A stretch of DNA of 8,391 bases, from contig JAKQFZ010000293.1 in the NCBI GenBank assembly GCA_029558215.1, positions 1 through 8,391 of the forward strand, in the 5' to 3' direction. The stretch comes from Candidatus Omnitrophota bacterium. Its GTDB lineage: Bacteria; Hinthialibacterota; Hinthialibacteria; JAKQFZ01. Numbering within the stretch: the stretch's first letter is position 1; every line of letters begins with the position of its first letter. Made by a program: the position numbers and the translations under genes. Positions 1 to 5,045 of this stretch are shown in pieces. The notes beneath the pieces were generated by a model. The model did not search any database and was not told where the DNA came from. It worked only from the letters and a program-made list of their open reading frames with translations.

Positions 1-21
1 TCAGTACTGCGTTCTTTCCAG

Positions 22-714
22 TCAGTGGGTCAATGCATAGAGGATGATGTTGACACCCATCTGAAGTGCCTGACGTCTCTTATCCTCCGGATCGTTGTGA
101 ACTTCGGGATCTTCCCATCCATCGCCCAAGTCCGTGTTGAACGAGTAGAATAGCACCAGGCGTCCATCCAGAAAGATGCCGTAGCCATGAGGAGGGCCGC
201 CATGATGCTCATGGATCTTTGGAAGACCTTCTGGAAATTTGTAGTACATACGATAGATCTCATGGTCAAAAGGGAGTTCGACGAGTTCTGCGTCTGGAAA
301 CACTTTACGAATCTCCGGTCGAAAAAACTCATCCAATCCAAAATTGTCATCGGCATGCAGAAAACCACCGCGTTGGAGGTATTCCCTCAGGCGGTTTGCT
401 TCGGACTGCGTGAACCGAATGCTTCCGTGTCCGGTCAAGTACACATAGGGGTAGTCCCAGAGGTCGGGATCGGTCAGTGACACAACCTTCTCTTCCGCGG
501 CGGTTTTGAGTCCTGTTTCCTGTTCCAGGAACCGCATCAGATTCGGTAGGGAACTCGGATTACTGTACCAGTCTCCGCCGCCGCCATACCTCAGTCGGGC
601 AATTCGGAAGGGGGCTTGTTCCTGTGACTGAACCGGTGCAGTCAGACCAAGAAGCACCAGCAGCACGAGTGTTCCACAGCAGAGAGTCTGAATGCGGTGG
701 TGCTGAGATTTCAT
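22..714 (-). CDS. Exported DUF4159 domain protein
   Basis: A 230-residue protein recognised as the DUF4159 family, whose biochemical function is unknown; the fold resembles the ThuA/glutamine-amidotransferase-like flavodoxin-type group. Residues about 10-30 form a hydrophobic signal peptide (LCCGTLVLLVLLGLTAPVQS), so the mature protein is probably periplasmic. Family motifs are visible: RYGGGGDWY (42-50), TGHG (94-97), RGGFLHADDNFG (115-126) and LPFDHEIYRMYY (147-158), then a His/Gly-rich stretch HEHHGGPPHGYG near 168-179. An in-frame ATG lies 24 bases further upstream (738), touching the previous stop. I prefer 714 because AGGAG sits 5 bases ahead of it and the signal peptide then starts normally with MKSQHHR. 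It follows the HicB-like gene closely and is probably co-transcribed with it. DUF4159 genes often sit near MoxR/DUF58/von Willebrand factor clusters, but none is visible here. Family assignment is firm; role unknown. Confidence 0.88.
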   Translation of the reverse strand: MKSQHHRIQTLCCGTLVLLVLLGLTAPVQSQEQAPFRIARLRYGGGGDWYSNPSSLPNLMRFLEQETGLKTAAEEKVVSLTDPDLWDYPYVYLTGHGSIRFTQSEANRLREYLQRGGFLHADDNFGLDEFFRPEIRKVFPDAELVELPFDHEIYRMYYKFPEGLPKIHEHHGGPPHGYGIFLDGRLVLFYSFNTDLGDGWEDPEVHNDPEDKRRQALQMGVNIILYALTH

Positions 715-719
715 GAAGG

Positions 720-724
720 CTCCT
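720..724 (-). promoter_or_regulatory. Ribosome binding site setting the DUF4159 start
   Basis: On the minus strand AGGAG lies 5 bases before the ATG at 714-712. It lies inside the longer reading frame that would begin at 738, and therefore argues for the shorter, signal-peptide-initiating start. Confidence 0.6.
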
Positions 725-737
725 GAGTGTTTCATCA

Positions 738-968
738 TCAGTTGAGGCTCGGAGTGTACTGGAAGAAGTTCTTTGGCACCTTGATCACCAGGTCAATGAT
801 AAACTCCATGTTGCTATGCTGGTCTTCGAAGTGCTCCTTGACAGCTTCCGCGATTGCATCACGCAGCTGGTCTGGGGAGTCCACTTCCACATGTATGTCC
901 TGGCCGATAGCCGAAGCTCGGAACTTGCCGTCAGGGCATTTCTCGACGATGAATTTCAGTTGAATCAT
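738..968 (-). CDS. HicB-like small protein, no HicA partner visible
   Basis: A 76-residue protein with the pattern of the short HicB-type fold. It has an N-terminal beta strand (IQLKFIVEKCPDG), a second strand (KFRASAIGQDIHVEVDS), a helix (PDQLRDAIAEAVKEHFED) and a last strand (NMEFIIDLVIKV). HicB proteins are usually antitoxins paired with HicA, a small RNA-cleaving toxin. Stand-alone 60-80 residue members of this fold are also common and are often mis-annotated. No HicA-like reading frame is adjacent: downstream is the DUF4159 gene, upstream the divergent TGT-like gene. No DNA-binding tail is present, so it is probably a solitary member of unknown function. The ATG at 968 is preceded by GAGAGGATGAGAG, a weakly spaced purine-rich ribosome site. 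The stop overlaps the first of two extra ATG codons before the DUF4159 gene. Confidence 0.7.
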   Translation of the reverse strand: MIQLKFIVEKCPDGKFRASAIGQDIHVEVDSPDQLRDAIAEAVKEHFEDQHSNMEFIIDLVIKVPKNFFQYTPSLN

Positions 969-1019
969 CAGTCTCTCATCCTCTCTCCATCCGGATAAGG
1001 ATTCTTACAGACACAACTG

Positions 1020-1048
1020 ATCCTAGGTCAGTTTGCGAGAAAATTCAA
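1020..1048 (-). promoter_or_regulatory. Candidate promoter for the HicB-like/DUF4159 unit
   Basis: Reading the minus strand, TTGAAT (1048-1043) and TAGGAT (1025-1020) are separated by 17 bases, each matching four of six sigma-70 consensus positions. The predicted start of transcription is about 45 bases before the ATG at 968. Seen by eye only. Confidence 0.4.
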
Positions 1049-1080
1049 TGCAGAGTGCAAACACCGGAAACTCATGCGTC

Positions 1081-1108
1081 TTGCATCTCGCCGAAAAGCT
1101 TCTATAGT
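1081..1108 (+). promoter_or_regulatory. Candidate promoter for the TGT-like/Rmt-like operon
   Basis: TATAGT (1103-1108) matches five of six -10 positions, with a weak -35-like TTGCAT (1081-1086) 16 bases earlier. It faces the opposite way to the minus-strand promoter about 35 bases to the left, so the 189-base gap holds two divergent promoters. I looked for a preQ1 aptamer or another recognisable riboswitch here and saw none. Confidence 0.42.
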
Positions 1109-1126
1109 GATCCTGGCCTGTAGAAG

Positions 1127-1141
1127 AACGAATCCATTGTG
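1127..1141 (+). repeat. 15-bp direct repeat, copy 1 (upstream of the TGT-like gene)
   Basis: AACGAATCCATTGTG occurs here in the leader and again, identically and in the same orientation, at 2267-2281 inside the methyltransferase coding sequence, exactly 1140 bases away. The two copies bracket the TGT-like gene. Confidence 0.6.
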
Positions 1142-1150
1142 AACTCAGTC

Positions 1151-1155
1151 AGAGG
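1151..1155 (+). promoter_or_regulatory. Ribosome binding site deciding a TTG start
   Basis: AGAGG lies 8 bases before TTG 1164 but only 2 bases before TTG 1158, so 1164 is the better spaced start. The frame is closed upstream by TGA at 1140-1142, and no ATG or GTG exists between, so a TTG start is forced unless there is a frameshift. Confidence 0.5.
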
Positions 1156-1163
1156 TTTTGGCG

Positions 1164-2258
1164 TTGAGCGTTTTGACAGTTCCTCATGGTGAGATCAATC
1201 TTCCGGTGTTTCTGCCGGATGCGACCCGTGCCGTGGTTCGTTCTGTTGGGAGCGAGGATGTTGCAAACTGTGGTATCAAAACGATCATGGTCAACTTGTT
1301 CCACCTGATGTCGAAGCCAGGTGCGCGAACGGTCGCCCGACTCGGTGGCATTCATGCGTTCATGAACTGGCAGGCTCCGTTGGCCATTGACTCAGGCGGA
1401 TTCCAGGTTTTTTCGCTTCTGACGAAGTCTCCTGATCTTGGGAGCGTCACCCGAAGAGGATTTGTCTATCGCCTCGAAAAGGGTGGGAAGAAGATCCTTC
1501 TGACACCGGACAAGTGCGTTCAAAACCAGATGAGGTTGGGTGGAGATATTCTTTTCTGCCTCGATTACTGTACGCATCCGGAGAGTCCTTCCAGCGTCCA
1601 ACGCACCAGCGTTGACCTGACGATTGAATGGGCGCGTCAATGCCGTCGCGAGTTGGATCATCTTCTCCAGGAAAAGCAGTCGGATTCGCGGCCGTTGCTG
1701 TTTGCGGTCGTGCAGGGGGGAGATGATCTGTCGCTCAGAAGAGAGTGTGCTGAGCGGCTGATGGAGATCGGTTTCGACGGCTATGGCTATGGTGGGTATC
1801 CCGTTCGACCAGATGGCAGCCTTGCAGAGTCCGTTCAATTCGTTGCCGAAACCGTTCCCGCGGACAAACCGCGATTCGCGCTTGGAATCGGCAAACCGGA
1901 GAGCATTGTTCGAGCCTTCCGCATGGGGTACCAACTCTTCGACTGCGTTCTTCCTACGCGTGATGCAAGACATCTTCGGCTCTATGTCTGGAATGAACCA
2001 ACGAATGTCCCTCTGAAATCTGAGGAGGGGTTCTACAAATACATCTACATGCAGGACACATCCATGCTTTCGGATTCCAGTCCAATTGATGAGCGATGCG
2101 ACTGTCTCTGCTGCCGCTCTTACAGTCGAGGATATCTGCATCATCTGTTTCGAATCGGGGATGCCCTGGCATTGAGGCTTGCCACAATTCATAACCTTCG
2201 GTTCTATGCCAGACTGATCGAACGACTTCAGATGCCTATGGGGACGGATGTGCGATGA
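1164..2258 (+). CDS. Divergent tRNA-guanine transglycosylase (TGT) family protein
   Basis: Homologue of queuine/archaeosine tRNA-ribosyltransferases, which swap a guanine base in RNA for a 7-deazaguanine by a double-displacement reaction on a TIM barrel. Numbering here starts at TTG 1158 (366 residues); the favoured start, 1164, removes two. Visible: HGEINLPVFLPDATR (10-24); DSGGFQVFSL (78-87), whose Asp78 matches the base-binding/catalytic Asp102 of the Zymomonas enzyme; LDYCT with Asp136 (Asp156 equivalent); VVQGG (184-188); FDCVLPTR with nucleophile Asp262 (Asp280 equivalent); and zinc ligands Cys314, Cys316, Cys319 and His345, spaced exactly as in bacterial TGT. The usual GGLxVGE base-recognition loop reads GGYPVRPDG (212-220), so substrate preference may differ. 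The N terminus is about ten residues shorter than usual. The stop overlaps the next ATG, coupling it to the Rmt-like gene. It could be the ordinary Tgt, but divergence and context suggest a specialised paralogue. Confidence 0.85.
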   Translation: MSVLTVPHGEINLPVFLPDATRAVVRSVGSEDVANCGIKTIMVNLFHLMSKPGARTVARLGGIHAFMNWQAPLAIDSGGFQVFSLLTKSPDLGSVTRRGFVYRLEKGGKKILLTPDKCVQNQMRLGGDILFCLDYCTHPESPSSVQRTSVDLTIEWARQCRRELDHLLQEKQSDSRPLLFAVVQGGDDLSLRRECAERLMEIGFDGYGYGGYPVRPDGSLAESVQFVAETVPADKPRFALGIGKPESIVRAFRMGYQLFDCVLPTRDARHLRLYVWNEPTNVPLKSEEGFYKYIYMQDTSMLSDSSPIDERCDCLCCRSYSRGYLHHLFRIGDALALRLATIHNLRFYARLIERLQMPMGTDVR

Positions 2259-3106
2259 CCGGTGACAACGAATCCATTGTGGCAGAGTTCGTTGCGGAGA
2301 TTCTTTCGACCCGAAAGTACCGCTTGATCTGTGACGACACCGTACGTGATGTCATTGTTGAAGCACTTCCCAAGTACAAACGTTCCAAAGACGCTGTTAA
2401 AGCAGCAAGAACGAAACTCCACCGGATTCAGGCAGCTTATCTGGGACGCAATCGCCTCGACTCACGACTTGAGGATATCCGTATTGCCTATCGTGCCGAT
2501 GACCGGACGGCACTGAAAAGCATTTGTCTTGATCTCATGACCGATCACGCTTCAACCCGCGAGCGAATCCCCTGCCTGGAGCACTTTTACGAGAGGATCT
2601 TTCAGATTACCGGTATTCCCAAGAGGATTCTTGACGTTGCGTCGGGAGTGCATCCTCTGGCCATTCCCTGGATGGGATTGGACTGCGACGCTGTCTATCA
2701 TGCCTATGAAATTGCCCGTGATATGGTGGATGGGCTGAACGGTTTTCTGGAAGCGATCGGGATGATGCCTCTCGTCCATTTTCAGGATGTTATCTGCGTT
2801 CCTCCTGAGCAAGAGGGGGATCTGGCGTTTCTGATGAAGATGGTTCCCTGCTTGGAGCGACGCCAGAAGGGCATTGCTCTGCAACTCATCCATTCACTTC
2901 GGGTGCGCTATGTGGTTGTAACGTTTCCTGTCCAGAGTCTCTCGGGTCGCTCCAAGAACATGCCTGAGCACTACACCAAGACTTTCACCGAGAGCCTGCA
3001 AGGTACCCAGTGGAAATTGGCTCATGTGCCAATGGAAGGGGAACTGGTTTTTGTGGTGGACAAGAATCCTACGAGCGAGAAACACCAGCAAAACTGCCAT
3101 CCCTGA
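2255..3106 (+). CDS. Rmt/ArmA-type 16S rRNA (guanine-1405 N7) methyltransferase homologue
   Basis: A 283-residue SAM-dependent methyltransferase of the FmrO/ArmA/Rmt family, which methylates N7 of G1405 in the 30S decoding site and blocks 4,6-disubstituted 2-deoxystreptamine aminoglycosides. The N-terminal rRNA-binding domain is present: STRKYRLICDDTVRDVI (18-34), AARTKLHRIQAAYL (50-63) and HASTRER (98-104; HASTKER in RmtB, from memory). The Rossmann domain follows: ILDVASGVHPLA (125-136, the SAM loop), YHAYEI (148-153), FQDVICVPP (176-184), GDLAFLMKMVPCLER (188-202), VTFPVQSLSGRSKNMPEHY (222-240) and ELVFVV (263-268). Ser130 replaces the Cys or Gly common in the SAM loop, and Glu152 replaces the usual ribose-contacting Asp. 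It is about 25-30 residues longer than RmtB or ArmA. The ATGA overlap with the TGT-like gene, plus GGGGA 10 bases upstream, indicates coupling. No aminoglycoside biosynthesis gene is nearby, so self-protection is not evident. Family call firm; G1405 target inferred. Confidence 0.88.
   Translation: MTGDNESIVAEFVAEILSTRKYRLICDDTVRDVIVEALPKYKRSKDAVKAARTKLHRIQAAYLGRNRLDSRLEDIRIAYRADDRTALKSICLDLMTDHASTRERIPCLEHFYERIFQITGIPKRILDVASGVHPLAIPWMGLDCDAVYHAYEIARDMVDGLNGFLEAIGMMPLVHFQDVICVPPEQEGDLAFLMKMVPCLERRQKGIALQLIHSLRVRYVVVTFPVQSLSGRSKNMPEHYTKTFTESLQGTQWKLAHVPMEGELVFVVDKNPTSEKHQQNCHP
2267..2281 (+). repeat. 15-bp direct repeat, copy 2 (start of the methyltransferase gene)
   Basis: Second identical copy of AACGAATCCATTGTG, encoding Asn5-Val9 of the methyltransferase. 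See the copy at 1127-1141. Confidence 0.6.
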
Positions 3107-3779
3107 GAAAGAAGGTTACGGCTTCGATCACTTTGGGATTTCGCATGATGCACGTGTGTGTACAGCGCAAGACCAGGTGTTCCTTCATCCCATCCACTTT
3201 CGTCGCTTCGACCGAGACCTTGCCGTCATCAGAACCGGGGATCATCATGCTGTTGATCCAGTTGATCGATCGGTTGCCCGCGATGACTCCCAGCTCGAAA
3301 TTCACAGCGCCAAGTGTCTTGGGTTTGGACTGCTGATCGGTGCCCAGTTCTGAGCCGGCTGGCCCATTGAGTTTCTGAAAGGCCTTCCATTCCTTCAGAT
3401 TGTCAACCACTTCGCTTCCCTGATTTGGCGGTCCGAGCATGACCACGCGTCCCAGGCGACCGGTGTCATGTTTCGAGAAATAGACGCGTACCAGGATTCC
3501 ACCGAGCGAGTGAGTGACAAAGTGAACCTTGGCGCATCCTTCGAGCACAGGATCATCCATGGCTTTGCTGATCACCTTCTCGCTCAACTGGTCAATGCTT
3601 GCTGTACGCGATGGATAGTCCACGTTGACGACTTTGTATCCGGCACCCGTGAGTGCGGTCTTCATTTTCTCCATACTGGCACTTGTTCGGCACAGACCGT
3701 GCAACATGATGACACCTTCTGTGCCGTATGTTTCCGGAAGCCCGGTTACGATCAGAATGGCTGCGATCAACAAGCGCAT
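3069..3779 (-). CDS. Exported lipase/esterase-like alpha/beta hydrolase
   Basis: A 236-residue alpha/beta hydrolase of the small lipase/acyltransferase-like group. Residues 1-19 (MRLLIAAILIVTGLPETYG) form a signal peptide, so it acts outside the cytoplasm. The oxyanion-hole motif is MLHGLCRT (25-32) and the nucleophile elbow is THSLGG with Ser91. The likely acid is Asp184 or Asp185 in PGSDDGKVS, and the likely histidine is His208 in THTCIMRNPKV. The usual arrangement of a hydrophobic strand, HG, then GYKVVNVDYPSR (47-58) is intact. The substrate is unknown; an ester or lipid is inferred. The frame runs open upstream to 3863, but ATG 3779 starts a clean signal peptide and has GAGGAAAGGG about 12 bases ahead. 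Its 3' end overlaps the methyltransferase gene tail to tail by 38 bp. Confidence 0.85.
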   Translation of the reverse strand: MRLLIAAILIVTGLPETYGTEGVIMLHGLCRTSASMEKMKTALTGAGYKVVNVDYPSRTASIDQLSEKVISKAMDDPVLEGCAKVHFVTHSLGGILVRVYFSKHDTGRLGRVVMLGPPNQGSEVVDNLKEWKAFQKLNGPAGSELGTDQQSKPKTLGAVNFELGVIAGNRSINWINSMMIPGSDDGKVSVEATKVDGMKEHLVLRCTHTCIMRNPKVIEAVTFFLRDGSFAGVSRS

Positions 3780-3807
3780 CGTCGAGACACCCTTTCCTCG
3801 TTCTATG

Positions 3808-3857
3808 CTGTCAACTGCAAAATAACTTACCTTACAGCCAGTTGACAGGCAACTGTC
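3808..3857 (-). promoter_or_regulatory. Cluster of inverted CAACTG/CAGTTG motifs upstream of the hydrolase
   Basis: CTGTCAACTG (3808-3817) and CAGTTGACAG (3839-3848) form a perfect 10-bp inverted repeat with 21 bases between. The second arm overlaps a further inverted repeat, GACAG-gcaa-CTGTC (3844-3857). CAACTG thus occurs three times in alternating orientation (3812-3817, 3839-3844, 3850-3855). Position just upstream of the hydrolase start suggests an operator for a dimeric regulator, or hairpins in the 5' leader. No regulator gene is in the window. Confidence 0.45.
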
Positions 3858-3929
3858 TGGCATCCCAATTCTCTTTTGTCTGACGGTGTTTCCTCTTTTC
3901 CCTGAACCGCGTTTGTGGTAAGAACACCC

Positions 3930-3935
3930 TATAAA
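3930..3935 (+). promoter_or_regulatory. Possible -10 element for the DUF4432/sialidase-like unit
   Basis: TATAAA lies 33 bases before the ATG at 3969, but I find no convincing -35 at normal spacing. A strong ribosome site (AGGGGG, 3955-3960) is 8 bases before the ATG. Confidence 0.25.
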
Positions 3936-3968
3936 GAGTGAGAAAACCTTATTCAGGGGGTCTTTAAC

Positions 3969-5042
3969 ATGTCGAAGTTTTTCGGTTTTGGCAGGAAGCA
4001 GATACTAAGGCGCGTCGGTCTGATGGATCAGGTTGCGGGCGTGAGGCGTTACACCCTGTTCGATGGCAATGAGCGTGACGTCGAAGCGATTGATTTCAGA
4101 ACGGGCACTGGCTTTGATTTCACCGTCGTACCAGGCAGAGGCATGGATATCACCAGCGCCTGGTACCGCGGCAAGGCGCTGGCATGGTTATCTCAGACCG
4201 GTGTGGTGCATCCGGCGTACTTTGAGCCGGAAGGACTCGGCTGGTTGCGAACGTTCTATGGTGGACTCGTTGCCACATGTGGGATGACGACTGCCGGTGC
4301 GCCTTGTACCGATCAGGGTGAGGCGTTGGGGCTTCATGGGCGATTCTCGACGACCCCCGCCAGGAATGTCGTTGCTGACACCCGATGGGAAGGAGAAGAC
4401 TATGTTCTTCGTGCCTCAGGACGGATCGTCGAGGCGTCCGTTTTTGGTGCAAACCTGCAGATGGATCGAACTATCGAGGCGACGGCTGGAAAGAATGTCA
4501 TCCGAATCCATGACAAAGTCCAGAACATCGGATATCTCAGAACGCCTCACATGTATCTCTATCATATCAACTTGGGCTTTCCGGTTGTCTCAGAAAACTC
4601 CCGACTGCACTCCCCGACGCGAGCGGCGACTCCTCGAGATGCCGAGGCGGAGAAGGGCAAGGAGCAGTTCGCCCAATTCGATCCACCGACCCCCTATTAC
4701 AAGGAAAAGGTCTACTATCACGATCTCGTTACCGAAGCCGATGGAACGGTCAAGACGGCCATAGTGAATGAGAACCTTGAGGGTGGTAAGTTTGGCGTTT
4801 CAGTTACCTACAACCAGAAAGAACTCCCATTTTTTACCGAGTGGAAGATGATGGGTGAGGCAACTTACGTTGTCGGGCTGGAGCCGGCAAACTGCCGCGT
4901 TGAAGGCAGGGCAAAAGAACGGGAACGGGGAACGCTGATCGAACTGGAGCCGGGAGAGATTCGCGAATACCACGTTGAGATCGGCGTTTTGGAAGACGCC
5001 AAGGCGGTGGATGCTTTTCTGTCCTCCATGGTGAAGGTCTAG
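3969..5042 (+). CDS. DUF4432 aldose-1-epimerase-like protein
   Basis: A 357-residue member of the DUF4432 family in the galactose-mutarotase-like beta-sandwich superfamily, expected to bind a sugar or sugar derivative. Visible family features are FDFTVVPGRGMDI (49-61), GGLVATCGM (98-106), GLHGR (121-125), HMYLYHINLGFP (194-205, with His194 and His199 candidates for catalysis or binding), PFFTEWKMMGE (287-297) and GLEPANC (303-309). There is no signal peptide, so it is cytoplasmic. AGGGGG is 8 bases ahead of the ATG. Three bases separate its stop from the next start, so it is co-transcribed with the sialidase-like gene, pointing to catabolism of a glycan-derived sugar or sialic-acid-like compound. 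Substrate is unknown; no transporter or other sugar enzyme is in the window. Confidence 0.88.
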   Translation: MSKFFGFGRKQILRRVGLMDQVAGVRRYTLFDGNERDVEAIDFRTGTGFDFTVVPGRGMDITSAWYRGKALAWLSQTGVVHPAYFEPEGLGWLRTFYGGLVATCGMTTAGAPCTDQGEALGLHGRFSTTPARNVVADTRWEGEDYVLRASGRIVEASVFGANLQMDRTIEATAGKNVIRIHDKVQNIGYLRTPHMYLYHINLGFPVVSENSRLHSPTRAATPRDAEAEKGKEQFAQFDPPTPYYKEKVYYHDLVTEADGTVKTAIVNENLEGGKFGVSVTYNQKELPFFTEWKMMGEATYVVGLEPANCRVEGRAKERERGTLIELEPGEIREYHVEIGVLEDAKAVDAFLSSMVKV

Positions 5043-5045
5043 TCG

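Noticed and set aside
1..21. A further gene downstream of the DUF4159 gene at the left edge
   Set aside because: Only 21 bases remain and no start or coding evidence can be judged from them.
187..480. Plus-strand frame opposite the DUF4159 gene
   Set aside because: No family features; the minus-strand frame has a signal peptide and DUF4159 motifs.
738..968. HicAB toxin-antitoxin system
   Set aside because: Only the HicB-like half is present; no HicA-like frame (short, basic, with the G-S-H motif) is adjacent on either strand.
969..1157. PreQ1 riboswitch ahead of the TGT-like gene
   Set aside because: I looked for the small hairpin followed by an A-rich tail and Shine-Dalgarno pairing and did not see it.
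1392..2192. 266-residue antisense reading frame inside the TGT-like gene
   Set aside because: No recognisable motif, no ribosome site, composition of a shadow frame; the sense frame has complete TGT catalytic residues.
1164..3106. Recently acquired mobile resistance cassette
   Set aside because: No transposase, ISCR-like element, integron site or terminal inverted repeats flank the pair, and base composition looks like the neighbours; the 15-bp repeats alone are not enough.
4297..4764. 155-residue frame inside the DUF4432 gene
   Set aside because: Arg/Ser-rich shadow translation; the DUF4432 frame is continuous and carries family motifs.
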